From: Eudromia elegans
Taxonomy: Eukaryota; Chordata; Aves; Tinamiformes; Tinamidae
Length of the DNA stretch: 64,000 bases
NCBI GenBank assembly: GCA_003342815.1
Contig: PTEX01000301.1
Location: 130,268-194,267 of the forward strand
Direction of reading: 5' to 3'
The notes under the pieces: model-generated
What the model was told of the DNA's origin: nothing
Databases searched by the model: none
Seen by the model: only the letters and a program-made list of their open reading frames with translations
Program-made: the position numbers and the translations under genes
Shown here: positions 45,014 to 58,010 of the stretch, one piece after another
Numbering within the stretch: the stretch's first letter is position 1
Layout of the letters: every line of letters begins with the position of its first letter

Positions 45014-45949
45014 TCTTGACCAAGGCCCTTGGCTGGGAGGTGTCCCGGGGCTTCCGGTGCCGGGATGCGAGGGATGCGGGTTCATCCTTGCGGAGAACTT
45101 CCTCGGGGGAACGTCGGCTGCGAGCGGCCAGCGCTGGCGGCGGCTCTTTCCTGCGTGGGGATAACGTGGTGCTGACAAGTCCCCTCGGAGGCTTCTTGGG
45201 ATGCACACGTGGAGGGCGTTGCTTGGTGGCCTGCGAGCGCTTAAATAGGGATGTGTCCGTGTAAGGGCGGTCACTGCTCTGCCCTCAGCATCCCGTGTGA
45301 AGAGCACAAGTCCCTCTGCAGAGGGGAAGCGTCCCCAGCACCAGACCTGCCCCTTTCTAGGACACTAAGCGCAATTTGTGGTGTGCTAATGAGCCTCACG
45401 GTGCTTCCTCCTTGTGTCCTTGCTTGTAGAGTTTTGCAAAACGCCCTAGCTGGGCAAATCTGCTCCGGGACAAGGGCCCAGGGGCAAGTGATAGACCTTT
45501 AGCAGGCCCTTTTCCCCAAACACACGTCGGGAAGGGGGGCTGAGGGCCCAAGGGATTGCCCTGAGCATGGTCTGGACCATCCCTCTGGGGCTCTGCAGTT
45601 GACTCGGAGCAGCCCTTGCTGATGCGTTGGGTCCATGTTCATTACACAGCACGGCAAGGAGGGATGGCTCCTACTGGATCCGCTGCCCCCGCTAAGGAGG
45701 GAGCGTCACGTCAGGTTCCTTCAACTGGATCCATCAGAAACTGAGTCAGAGCCTTGGAAGTGGCGAGGTGAGTGCCAAACTTTCTGTTCTCACACATCCG
45801 TGCGCTTGAAAACCCTATGTGCATGGGAGTTGTTTAGGAGACCCCTCACAGAAAAGCTCCATATCCCATCGCCAGACCCCTCACCTCGTCGGCCCGTGCC
45901 AATTTGGACGGGCTGTCAGAAACCATTTGCTAGCGGAGCAGCATTAGGT

Positions 45950-48900
45950 AAGAACCCTGGTTTTTTGTATCCACAACAGTGTTGGATCAAGGTTGCCGCG
46001 TGTCATTTCATCACTCTGGCAAGCCCCGAGCCCAGGGTTTGCAGTATGGAACCTTATTTTTAATAAAGGAAAAATCTTTGCACTTCCATTCTGCATCTGT
46101 CAGCGATCTCACTTGGCTGAGCCCTGGAGGACTTCATCTGGCCCTCGTGTTAAGGAAAACCAACAAATTAGTACAGATGTTTTTGAGAGCTGCGGGGATC
46201 AGGGATCAGTGATTTAATACTGCCTGATATTTGATAGGGGACGCCCAGGGAATATGTGCTGGAAACCAGGAAGTAATATTACATGAAATCAAAATATAAA
46301 TATGTTCCTAAAGGTTTAGGTAATTTTTTGCAATTTCCCCTTGTATAATCTTAAGAGATCCCTCCTCTTCTCCTGTTCTGCATGCACTTGTTTCTGTAGG
46401 AGGTTTATTCCTTTTTGAGCTGTTTTCAGAAAGCACTGGAGTCAAATGGTGGCTTTTCATGAGGTTTTGTGGGTTTGGGCTCAACCGAGGAGCACACGAA
46501 AGAAACCCAAGAAGGTTTTGAAAAGAGGATGGAGAAACCTCAGAGGTGAGGAAGGAAATAGCCCTAACTACCATGGGTGCAGACTTGCCTTTGAGGAGCA
46601 TTCAAGCTCCAGAATACTTCCTTTGCTGTGCCCTACCTGTGTTTTCCAACCTGGAGAACACCCAGGGATCTGCATTGGTGCGGAAACGTGCAGCCAACAT
46701 GCTCAGTTTTGTTTCCTAGTCCACTGATTAGCGTGACCTAATGCTTAGGACTAGTTTTAAGCTCATTACAGCTCAAGTGAGGCGAGCAACACAAGGAAAA
46801 TGGGGCTCTGAAGGCCTAGTTGCGAGTCTTTCTAAGCTGTACTGGACTTTCAGTGACCATTTCACCTGGCTTTCCTTACTCCTGTGCCAACAGGCCTTTT
46901 CTTCTCCAGGTTTTGGGAGATTCCTAGGTTCTTAGTGGTCTGAAAGGGCCCAAGCCTGTCTTTTGTTGGGTTTTGGTGTTCTATACTCACTTGGGTGTAT
47001 GAGATGCAAACAAATTTAGGAAAGAAGAGTAAATTCGTGTTTCAGAAGCTGTGGATTTTAGGCAGGTTGCCTGAGCAGGTATCTAATGAATTTAAGAGCT
47101 CTCTGCAGTTCTTGGCTGCTTTGGCTTCACATTTGGGCTCCCAAGATGTCTTAGAACTAAATCTTGGCCTGCCACATCCCCACCATGGACCTTCTCTTGC
47201 TCAATGGCTTCACCACTGCCGGGCTGGGTTTATTGATACCTAAAGAAGTCACAGCAAGAGAATTTATTCACACCCTCCAAAAACCACAAGATATGGAAAG
47301 CTGATGTTGTTCTTGCCTCTCAAAAACAGAACAGCAACAGGGATGAAGTCATATGGCCTCAGCAATGACTGTCGAGGGGATTTTGAAATTGTTCACAGAC
47401 CCTCTGCCTGTCCATCCCGGCGATGCCCAGGCTAGGCCAGCTGTTTGGTGGGGTGGGAGTGATATCTGAGGCATCTTGGTGTGTCCTAATGACTTGGACA
47501 AGAGTGACTTTCCTCCCCCACTTGCCGTGGTTCCACCTGGACCTGGCAAGGACTCCCAAAGACATAAATCAAGAAGATGATGGGTTTGTGGCTACAAAGT
47601 TTGGACTCCGGCTTTGCAACACTGGCCTTTTAGCCAAGGTTACACCATAGTCGACCTCGCAGGAAGGGGCAAGGGAGGAGGGCTGCTGTTAAGCCTCAGG
47701 CAGGGCAGAGATGCAGCTGGGGATGAAATGCATCCTTAGTGGAATATGGGACTCCAAAGCATTAGGCAGTTTGGCTCTTGGTTACCCATTGCTTCATCCC
47801 AGAAGATCACGAGGACGGCAACATTTCAGCCTCTTCGACTCGCCCTCCTCCCCATTTCTGGCCTTACCCTTGGGCAAGGGCCCAAAGACATCACAACTAA
47901 TAATGTGTTAACTAGTCCCTTACCATCAATAGATGTTAATATTTTGCTCTGGCTCTTGTTGCATCTTCTGGGCACCACCAAAGGTCCATCTTCAGCGCCT
48001 ACCTGGGAGCCTCCTTGACTCCCTTGCTCCCAACCAAGTTTGCACAGCTTGGGGTTTAACCTAAGCGAAGCCTTTGGATGCATCATGCAGAAGTTGCACC
48101 AAAGATGCGACTAATTAGAAGCAAACATGATTCTGGGACCTGGAAGTGTTGAGCCAAGGAAATCCGGAGCAGGGAGTGTGAATGTTTTGCACTTAACACC
48201 AGGGAAATTCCAACGGTGGCTGCTCCTTTCCCTTTGCTCCCTGGATTGTGGCTTTCCACAGCCCGTGGTGACTCAAGGATCACTTGCCCATCTTACCCCA
48301 CAATTTCCTGGCTTGCGTCAGGTTTTTTGTAACTGTTTTGGTAGGTTCTTCACAGGGAGAGGAAGGCTAAGGTTTTTGTAAGGCCTCTGTTGGCTCCAAA
48401 CTGTGAAAACTTTGTGCTCTTTTTAAATCCAGCTTGCAAGCTTAAGAAACATATTCAACTCCCAAAAAATTTCTCAACTTAGCTTGACAAATCTGCTTCC
48501 TATAAAGCCAAGCTGTTGGCATTTGCTGTTACCCTCCTTTAATGCTTTATTAATGAAGTTCTTTTACAGCTGTTCGATTATTTCACCTGGGATGGGAGTC
48601 GGGGTCACAGGTGGATAATTATGTGGGTCATCCTGTTTCTATCCTCTTAAAACTCTGGCATTGCTTCCAGCCCTCGGTGTTCCAAAGACTTAATAAAAAC
48701 CAACATTAATGATCCAGAGCGCTCTCTGGCCAGGCCTCTTAATGCAAGTTCTCTGGGATTGCTGATTTCAAAATACCTCATTTACTAGCTGTGGCTTAAC
48801 ATCTTTCTTAGTTACTGCTGGATTAGAAACTATTTCATCATCACCCGATACAAAATAGTTCCCATGGATTTCTTCCAAGTGCAGAATGGTTGCTGTTATT

Positions 48901-50680
48901 GCTGCAATGCCTTGGAGCGACGGACATCCCCCTTTCCTGCATGGCTCGTTGCAGCTGGGTGTATTGCAAGGAGCCAATATGCACGGAGGGCTTTGTCCCC
49001 TCGGTTATTGTCCCAAGGAGGAGGGTGCAGAAACTGCCCTGTTTGGGGCTGGTAGAGCCTCCCCATGTAGAGAGGACCAGCCCATTTTGGGACAGGGAGG
49101 CCTGGCTGCAGTGACAGGAGGACTACAGGGCTTGCAGGAGCGGGATGCAGAGAACTCGCTTGGAGCAACATCTGCTCAATCACTTCTGCCGATGGCCTCG
49201 AGCTCCGAGGCTTTGATTCAGCGCCGTTATTTCTGATTCTCTTTCAACTGAGTGCTGTGCGCAGCGTGGGAACCCTTCTGCCTGTCCGTGCAGGTGAAAA
49301 GCAACCGAGTGCAGAATTACTCAGATAAGAGTGATGGTGACAGCTAGTTCCTTTGGCAGCGTGTGCTTTATCAGGCTTCTCAGCCAGCTGTGCGTTCACG
49401 TGCATACGTTGGATACTATAGGAGCTCGCTTGACCCAAGTGCGAGCTTGCATTGCTTCATATTTACTTCTACAACCACTTGCTGTGACCTGGAAGGAAAC
49501 AAGCAAATGTTGAGCAGTAATAGCTGTTACTCATGACCAGTTCCCACCAAATTGATTGCCTTTCCCAATTGGGCAATCCGGGCTGTGGGAAGAGGTCAGC
49601 TTGTGCATCTCCAAGGCTTTTGGTGTAATATTGTGGCCCTTTAGCTTGGGCAGCGTGATCTAGGTAGATGTGAGCGGGAGAAAACCAGACACGGAACAGT
49701 TGTTAATGGTTGGCTGCCAAGGCAGAAAGCTTTATTGAGTGAGACTTTGCCAGGCTTGAAAAAACCACCCCGACCCAAAGTGTTTCATAATCCCGGAGGT
49801 TCTGGATGATGGAATGGGGAATACGAGTGTCAATGCTGCCAACTGGGGAGGTACCACAGACACGGAGGAGGAGGAGATCCGTGCTGGAAGTGGGGGAAAA
49901 CACCCACCCTTCTGGGTGGGGAGCAAAGCCTGGATATAATGTGTCATGGACAAGGTTTATGGCTTCTGAAACACCATCTGCCCAAACAGAGCATGGGGAA
50001 AAACCGGCCTCCTAGCAGCTCTGCACCGGGAGGGTTTGGAGTTGACCTAAGCCTGACCATGAGTCGTTTAGGGTGGTCTATTTTTCACAAAAAGCCAAGT
50101 ATTGTGCTGGGATTTTTAAACAGAGCTTTCAACGTTTGCACATTGTCAGTTGTAACCTGTAGGAGCCGTGAGAACAGCCTGGGGTGGTGAGGTTGGGGAA
50201 GGAATATCTTAGGGATGCTCTGTGTACCTTCTACCTAAATGTAAGAGCAGGTTTTAAGAGACAGTTCGGTTCAGTTACATGGTTTTGGGGCTTGTTGCAA
50301 AGGATTTGCTGAGTATGTCTAAGCAAAACATATTTTAAGACTTCCTGGAAGGCTTTAGGTCTCTCAGTTGCATTGTAATCGCTTTAGGATTCCCATGGGA
50401 TCTGAGCCATGTGCTGCAGGAGAATTTGCAGCATCCCAAGCGCTGGAGTTAATGGATGTGAGCTGGGAGTCGTAAAGCAGGTTTGGATGTCAAGTTTCCT
50501 TTAGGTATTTATGGAATTCTTTGGGGAACTTGATAATAACTTAAGTAGCAGCAGGGCTCTTCCCTGTAAAAGAGAGCTTTAGTTTCCAAATCTGGATGAT
50601 GCTGAAGGTAAAACAGGATGCCCAAGAGCCCTCCGAAAGGATGGGTGTGGGAATTAGGATGTGGAATTAATTCCCAGCAC
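45950..50680. other. Intergenic, nothing recognised
   Basis: Low-CpG, moderate-GC sequence without protein-like frames, RNA genes or clear repeats. A few AT-rich patches occur (46,270-46,330; 48,500-48,580) but no strong motif architecture. Confidence 0.5.
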
Positions 50681-50975
50681 TGCTATGGTCCATGTGTGTC
50701 ACTTCTGGGCAAGTCCGTGTGAGTCATAGAGCCTGGTGATAACGATAATCCTCTTCTGCACGCTTTGGTCTGCCTGTCTCGGGGCTGTAAACACTCTGGG
50801 AGGGAATATCCTCCTTTTCGTATGGCTCTTAGCCTCACTGTGGCACCATATAAGGGGTCCAGTGTACGATTTTGGCAAATATTCATGCATTTTGCTGAAC
50901 TGCATTGAAGCAGCCCAAATTTCAGACCCGCACAGGTTGAATGGGAGTCAATGGGAATTCTGAAAATGAGAGCCA
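50680..50975 (-). repeat. Possible degraded amniote interspersed repeat
   Basis: Includes GCTGTAAACACTCTGGGAGG and, further on, GTCAATGGGAATTCTGAAAA. These resemble the 'GTAAGCTCTTTGGGGCAGGG' and 'TCAATGGGAGTT..CTGAAAATCAGG' motifs common in old sauropsid repeats. A 206-codon minus-strand open frame overlapping it has no recognisable domain and is probably spurious. Orientation is uncertain. Confidence 0.3.
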
Positions 50976-52104
50976 GGCATTTGTTGTGCTGGAATTGAGG
51001 CAGGGAAAATCTGCATGTTCCAAAGGGCATGAAGAAAGTTTCCCTGAAATGCGGGGCATCTCCTAATATTGCTGCTTGGAAATGAGGAGAAAAAATGAGA
51101 ATTTCGTGAAGGAGAGAGTTTGCTTCGCAGGGGGCCAAGATCTCGATGTTCGTTATCAAAAGTGTAAGCAAATAACAAAGCAAAACAAACTGCATCTGCT
51201 TCCCAGGCCTCTGTCTGTACAGGGGATTAAGCCTGGCAAGCAGCACTGGCTGCACACGAGGGGAGACCTCGATGCTTGTGGTCAAGTCACTGGGAGGATG
51301 CAAAATTGCTCTTTTGGGGCATGCTAGACGTGCAAAACTCTTTGCTATTTAGGATCCTGGCCAAATTTTGGTGTGCTGGAAAAGTCACATCTAAGACATG
51401 AATGGTGGAAGGTGGCGTTTGCAAACGTTAGTGCTTTCTATTGTGGCAAAACATGAGATTTCCAAATGCCTCTTTTACTTGCCAGGCTGAATGCAAGCAG
51501 AAAATACTGCTTCAAACCAGCTCCTTTGCTTGCTTCAGAAAAGGGAAAAATCCCACAGCTTTCTTGCTGAAATAGATACTTTGGGGGAGTTATCAGTAAA
51601 ATAAGATTTCCCACGGTAGCAGCATGATGCAAGGGGTGGGGAGCACACTGGAAAATCGCTGGAAATGGAAATTTGGGGCCTAGAGGGAGCAAAGGAAAGA
51701 GGACCCACGCTTTGAAGTTAAGTTTAAGAGTTAAATATACTTGCCTTAAATGCACTTGCTTGCAAACAGAACGAAGTCTCGAGAAAACACTGCCTTTCAA
51801 AACAAGCTAGCCCAACCTGGGAAACGCTTTTTGGAGGCTGACATGAAGCGAGCGCCAAGTTTCCCTCACTGCTGTCAGTCCAAGCGCCTTGTTTCGTTTA
51901 CTTCCAGAGGCAAGTGGGCTCATCAAAGTGCTCCATCTGCGATAGGAGCCGCTGGAAGGGTCCAGCAACGGTGCCCGTTGAGTGGAGGATGCGCTGGGTG
52001 ACCCAGGGCTGAGCTCTCGTGTCCTTGAACCACCTGCACTTCCTCGCTGGGGCTTTGCCCGAGGCATCGCCTGCTGTTTTGCTGCCTCTCCTTGCCCCCC
52101 TCCT

Positions 52105-52290
52105 TCTTCCACGCATCTTCTTTATTTAATTCTCCTTTATTACCTTTGGCTCGGCCGCGATGGGCGGTGCAGTATTTTTGTTCTCCACTTAATAATCTTC
52201 TGGCGGCCGCGGGACATCATTTCTCATTGTATCGGTGGGGGATTAGCTGAGATGATGGGAGATATTTCCTGTCTTAGCCAGAGGGACCGG
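52105..52290. promoter_or_regulatory. Motif-dense island with retained CpG
   Basis: TTTATTTAATTCTCC, CTTTATTACCTTTGGC, CCACTTAATAATC (NKX2-type CCACTTAA) and GGGGGATTAGC, mixed with CGGCCGCG and GGCGGCCGCGGG. The mix of TAAT cores and preserved CpG resembles the upstream islands. Confidence 0.3.
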
Positions 52291-53129
52291 CTTTGCAGGG
52301 CTCGTGCCTTCTTTTCACATAGTGTAATGCTTTGCTTGGGAATGTGCAGAGGCAGCTAATCTATGGGAAGAGAGCACAGCCCTGCAGCACGATCGCTTTC
52401 TTTCGTGGTGGGAAGGCACAGGGGAGGCAACAGACTGATATTCCCAGTCTGGATGGACCATGGGGCTGGGAGATGGGGTGTCTGCTTCCTGTCAAAATCT
52501 CACTTTGCAGCTGGGGGCAAAGAGCTCCCCTCTATGCACTCAACCGTGGCACGGCTTTGCCTTGCTGTCCTTGGGTCAACCATCGTGGCACTCGTGTTTG
52601 CAGTGGTTAGAGAAGCAAACCAGGATGCTCCAGGGTCACAGTCAGGACGCTGGCGTCATGGGGTGCCACCCAGACCAAGCTGCAAGGCCACCGAGGGCAG
52701 CGGGAAAGGGAGTGGTGCCCAAAAGAGCAGAGGGGTTGATCTCCTGCAGAGCCACTTGCTGAAGGCAAGGTCCAGCTCCAGGTGACACTGGAGGCTGTTA
52801 ACCCACATGGTCAGTAACCACAGCCCCTCCTGAGCAGCTTCCTTGGCCCAGATGGTATCTCCAAGGGGAAGAGATGGAGTCACTTGCTTCGCTTCAGCTC
52901 CAACCACTGAACCTGGATTGCTCTCTCTCTCGTCCAGCTGCAAGTTCTCATTGACTCCTGCAAGTCCCTAAGGCCCTTTCTTCCTTCTGCTGTGTCTTAT
53001 CACAGGGCAAGGTAGCCTCCCTGCCTGCTGGAGCCGGGGTCTGGATCCCGTATTTCCATCTGCAGCCGCTTCTAGGGCTCCGGTGGGACTTTTCTGGTTG
53101 ACTATTGAGATCAGCTGCCCATCAGGGCG

Positions 53130-53270
53130 AGCGTTACTGGGGGAAGAGGTTTAGCATTACGCTGGAGATTGTAAGCGGAGACAATCTTAAGGTGAAACAA
53201 ATGACTTTCCTCGTTCCAAGGCGACTTATTTTTCATGTAATAATAACTGATAGGTGGGGGGGATTAGCTG
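53130..53270. promoter_or_regulatory. Motif island with 7-bp inverted repeat
   Basis: AGATTGT (53166-53172) and ACAATCT (53181-53187) are perfectly inverted around 8 nt. Downstream are GGTGAAACAAATGAC and TTTTTCATGTAATAATAACTG. Confidence 0.28.
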
Positions 53271-54419
53271 TGACACGATCCCTTTGCAATGCTGCACGGA
53301 GAGCATGAGCCACAGGCGTCTTTAATCTCCCAGCCCATTCGGAGCACGGGTTATGGTACCAAATACTGCAAACCCAGACAGTCTGAGGGTAGAGGAAGGA
53401 AGTTACTGGGTGCTGGAAGAGGCCGGGGATAGGAATGCGCCGCATTCCTCGCTGCGTGTCGGCTGTGCCGATCTGCTGCCTCGATAGCGACGGGCTGGGA
53501 TCGGTTCCTCTGGAAATATGCACTGGGTTGTACTGAGGCGTAGAGCTTTGGAGTTATTTGAACTGTGCCGATAACAAAAAATCAAGATTTTGGCTGTTGA
53601 GCAACCAACCCACTCAATTATATCCTGTAACCGGTGCTCTTTTCCCTCCGCCTGTGCCTTGTTTGCTTTTTCCAAGGAATTCAGCTTTGCCTATGAAAAA
53701 AAAATCCCCAAAGATATGGGGGGAGTTTGCTCCTAAATTGTAGGACTGTTAAGCACTTGTCAACGACCTTTTCCTATACCTGTCACTTAAGTCTTACAGC
53801 ACTTAATGAGGTCCTGCTTGGAGCAGAGAAGGGGACTTAAACCACTCTCCAAAGCTCCTTCTGCCACTTCTGGTCCGTGCTGTTGTGTCTCTCCGTTTAT
53901 TGACAGTTTTCGACAACTCCTAATCATACGTGGTCCCCAAATCAGCTCTGCTAGGAGCTGGAAACACCAGCGCTCGTCCAGAACATGCTTATTTTGATTG
54001 TATTCCCAGCCTAACGCTGGAAGCCAGAACCAGAGCGGACCTGGCTGGAAGTGCAGCAGCTCCCCAGAAATCAAGTCAGTTGTGGGAAAAATCCCTGGTT
54101 TTGACAGCCTCCCGCACACAAATCCCACTTTTCCCCCAGGAACCTTGCAAGCTGTGGGGAAGGGGGTTTTTCCTCACTTCCACGCTGCCTCTAACCTTTT
54201 CCAGCTTGGCTCTTCCAAGTCTTGCCATCCTCATGAGCTGGTAGGAGTTGGACAACGGACGGGGAGTTTTCCTCCCTGCTTCAGAGAACCATAAAGCTGC
54301 TCTGTCCTCTACCAGGTTCCAGTATTAGCCATGGGACGCCACAGGGCAATGAAGAACAAGGATCCCAGCAATAAGTCCGTATCCCTTGGTCTGGCAGACA
54401 GGAGAATTGAGGATTCCAT

Positions 54420-54600
54420 GCATGTATAATGTTAATGTTTTAATTTATGTCCATTTCTTACTATTGTTATTTTAGCTGCCAAGATTTCCTTGCCAGCTTT
54501 CTCTATTTGGGTTATTTTTAATCCTTGCTTATTTGTTCTCTTTATCCCAGCTTTTTCCAGCTTTTATGGCCGTAACGCTAACCCCTCGTGCCCTGCAAAC
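54420..54600. promoter_or_regulatory. AT-rich motif patch
   Basis: GCATGTATAATGTTAATG, TTTTAATTTATGTCC, ACTATTGTTATTTTAGC and GGTTATTTTTAATCC: SOX/FOX/TAAT cores in moderate-GC surroundings. Motif evidence only. Confidence 0.22.
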
Positions 54601-57089
54601 ACATGCTCAATAACTGTGCTCACGTGAGCGGTCTTTGATGTTGAAATCAAGTTAAGTATGTGCGTTAGTGTTTATAAGATTGGGTCCTTAGTTGCTTAAC
54701 CCCTTGCCCAATAAGTTTAGTTTGCCATAGTTTGGGCAATAAATCCTTGTCTGGTTCCCTTTGGAGAGCAGCTCCATGGTCCCCCCTCTGCTGAGTGCTG
54801 CTACAGATGTGCGATACTTGGCACTCGGGGCTCTTCTGCCCTTTGTTTGTGCTCATGACTTTGTCTCTAGTATCATGTTTTCCCTCCTATATGGCTCTGA
54901 ATAATCAATTTGGAAAGGCCAGGAAATAAATCAAAGCATCAGATAGTAATGGAGAAGGAACGAAGGGAAAGGCAGACATATGGATTTCATCACCAACGGA
55001 GAATAACGTGTATAACAATAACAACGGAGTGTAAATGAGTGTATGCGCTCACTAGAGGCTCTTCCAAAATAATTGTTTTTGTACATGGCTGGGGAAGTTA
55101 TTTTGTGGTTTGAGCTCTCTGGAACGACTGCATCCTGGCACCACCTAGACTGTTTTCCAGCGGTGTTATTTGCAGTGCAACTTTTGCTGGGTGTTGCTCA
55201 AGCTTTGGGGCAACGGGCTGCATGTTGCAGAAGGGTTCAGCAGTCGGGGGAATTTGCTGAAAGCTGCTTCCAGCAACGCTTGCGTGCTCAGCGGCGACAG
55301 TTTCCATCCACGTGTCCTTGTCACCGCTCTGCGGTCCGGGTTTCTGCGTCGCTTCACTAAACAGAATTAATCAAAAGCGCAAGTTCTTTGCTGGCCAAGA
55401 TAAATGATGCAGAGAACATTGTCTGATGGGGCAAACCAGCCCCAGCTTTGTGTTTTGCTTTGAAACCAGAGATCCCTGGCACTCAGTGGCCACTCGTGCG
55501 TTGACCAGCGCAGTGGGTGTTGAACACGGTCAACCCATCCCGTCAGCCTTCAAGATACTTTTCAGTCAGAATTTGGTTTTTAGTTTTGATATTGAGGCTT
55601 AATGTAAAGTCTTTTCAAGGGGTAAGAAGCAAATTCTGGGTTCTGGTTCATGTGGAGGGGATGTAAAGAAATTCTGGATCTTGGAAAATGTCATCAGATA
55701 GGAAAATTGGTTCTCCCCAGCTCATTTCACAATCGTGTGCTTCCTTTGCGAGTGCAAATCCAGCACCTTTCACCAGTAATAAAAATCACACTTTTCTCTG
55801 GTTTGGTTTTGTTTTGAAAAAAAGAAAATTCTCCCTGGCAGCATCCAGCAGTTGTCCCGTAACTGCGTTTCTTTGTGAAACAGCTTTTCCTAATCAGAGC
55901 TCGTGCCCCACGTGCCATTTTTGGCTGCAGCTGACTCTGTGTAGGTGCCAAAACGTGATCTCGGGTGGGCTCTGGCTAGAATCAAAGCCCTGGGATTACA
56001 TGACCACTATCCACAGCAGACAGAGCAGGACACCATGTTAGGAAGGGTCAATGAGAAACACGACCACGCGGAGGTCACAAGAACCTCACGAGTCTGAACT
56101 CTAGTCCCATTTGGCTGGAGAACCTGCCTTGTTGTGGCTCTCGTTTGGCCTCAAGTGATGCAACTTGAAGGCAGGAAGGGCCTTCGTTCAGCTTTGAGAT
56201 GTTTTGGGGGACTGTGGTTAGTGTCCAGCAGATAACTGATAGCTGAAGCGGAGCTGACCAAGTAACTCTGACCTTGCTCTAGAAAATGTGACCTTCAAGA
56301 CTGCTTCAGCAGAACATTTGAGGGTGGGTGACCAAGTAGGGACTCGTTTTAAAAGGATCTTGGAATATTTTGTTGAAACCAGGACTCCTTTTCCTAGGGT
56401 GCTGGTGTTGTGAGCATTGTAAGGCAGAGTGGTTTAATCGATGGATAATCTCCTGTTACTCAAGCCCAAGCAGTGGGCATCTCTTCTGTGTGCTATGAAG
56501 CCATTGCAGAGGTGGCTTCGCACAAGCCAACCTGCAATGCTTAAATCTATCCAGCTCTCTGGCCTGCCCTGACTCTTTTGGGTGTTGCATGGAGCTTGTG
56601 AAATAGCCTGGATTCATCTACACCCCATGTGAGCAGATCTTCTGGCTGCCCCAGAGGCAATAAGAGCCAAGCGAGCTCCCCATGCTCTGTCTAATGAGTA
56701 GACTCAGTCCACATTTGGGTGATCATATTATTACTTTTTAACCGTTCCTCTGGGCTGTATTGCTCTTGGTTCCAGCCATGGTCTCTGTTTGAAGCCGAGG
56801 TGTCAGAGGTGCGAGCTAGGAGTGGGGTTTGGTGGCTGATACCCTTCATCATGAGTCCTCCCACTGGAGGAAGAGTCCCAAGGATGTGTTTGATGACACC
56901 TCGGGCCTTGGAAGCCTGTGATGTTGGGCAGCTTGGCTTGGGGGACACCTTGTGTTTCTAGTTCACCTGGATTGGGAAGGATGCGTCTTCAGCTTAAGCA
57001 AAAGCAGCTATGCTTGGATTTGTAGCTCTGTATTTAAATACGGGTCAACACTTCTGTTCACACCAAGCTCTGAACTTGCCATAAATCAG

Positions 57090-57200
57090 CAGTGACCAAC
57101 ACAGAGCCCAGGCTCGTGCCTCAGTTTCCCCGCTTGCTAAATGGCAATAACAGCTACTCAAACTTAACCAGAGCTGAGCATGAGGGTTGTCATAGCAAGG
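57090..57200 (+). repeat. MIR-like SINE fragment
   Basis: Contains GTGCCTCAGTTTCCCC, then GCTAAATGGCAATAACAGC and GAGGGTTGTCATAG, in the MIR order (cctcagtttcccc - ctgtaaaatgg - ataataa - gggttgt). Strong match to the family tail region as I know it. Confidence 0.65.
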
Positions 57201-57289
57201 GCACCTCAAGCTTTGTAACTGCTATTGCTGCAGGCCTCAGGGCTTAAATGTTACCAAAAGCTTTCATCAAGCTGCTCTTGATCCTCAGG

Positions 57290-57345
57290 AAATCCCTTTG
57301 GGCCTCTGTGCTCCCTTTCGCCACCTGTAAAAGAAATAAAGGCCT
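57290..57345 (+). repeat. Second MIR-like fragment, same orientation
   Basis: GGGCCTCTGTGCTCCCTTTC, then GCCACCTGTAAAAG, resembles the same MIR core 'CCTCTGTGCCTCAGTTTCC..CATCTGTAAAATG'. It is only about 90 bases after the first copy and more diverged. Confidence 0.4.
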
Positions 57346-57904
57346 CGGTTGAGCCAAGGGCGTTGTGCAAAGCGAGGGACTGTTGTCGAGTTGCCATGTG
57401 GACCGTGGAGCTGATGGCTCCATGGTGACTGCCCGAGGTGACCGGGACCTTCGTGGCTGTTTCCACGGCAGATCCAGATATTCCATTAGCCCTGAAAAAT
57501 GGAAATCCGCATGTCTACCAGCTCTAATATTAAAGCTGAAATAACTTATACACCTGAGCTTTGCTAACTACAAATCCGGGGTTCTTGTCCTGATTTGAAT
57601 GTTTCTTGTCCTGATTTCACAAAGTGGCCACCGCAATTCGGTGTGTGGCTCTTTTCCTCCCTCCATTTGGAGCTGGGTTGGGAGGACGCTGCTCATCTCA
57701 TCCTGAGCTGCCACCTCCGCGAGACGAGGCTGCTTAATCCAGCAGGGAAGCCGGGTCTCCGATGACTTCACCTTCTCAGCATCCAAACACCGAGGCCTTC
57801 CAAACCTTGGAAAACTCGGCCTGGAAAAACACCTCTCTGCCCACCGTGGTTCCTCCTGGAGAGCGGGAGGGAATGGCACCTACCTCGTAGAAGAGCTGTG
57901 GTTG

Positions 57905-58010
57905 CTAATGTTCGCAAAGTGCTTTTTAATCCCCTGCTGAAAGGTCCTGTGCAAGTGAGTTATAATTATTACGTAAACATGTCTCACATTTTCCCCCTCC
58001 GGCTTTCAGC
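57905..58010. promoter_or_regulatory. FOX/TAAT motif patch
   Basis: GTTGCTAATGTTCGCAAAG, GAGTTATAATTATTACG and TACGTAAACATG, which holds a FOX consensus GTAAACA. GC-rich, CpG-containing sequence follows. Confidence 0.25.

Noticed and set aside
50683-51303. 206-codon minus-strand open frame
   Set aside because: The longest non-SNX19 frame downstream, but it overlaps what looks like an old interspersed repeat, shows no domain and has no supporting gene structure.
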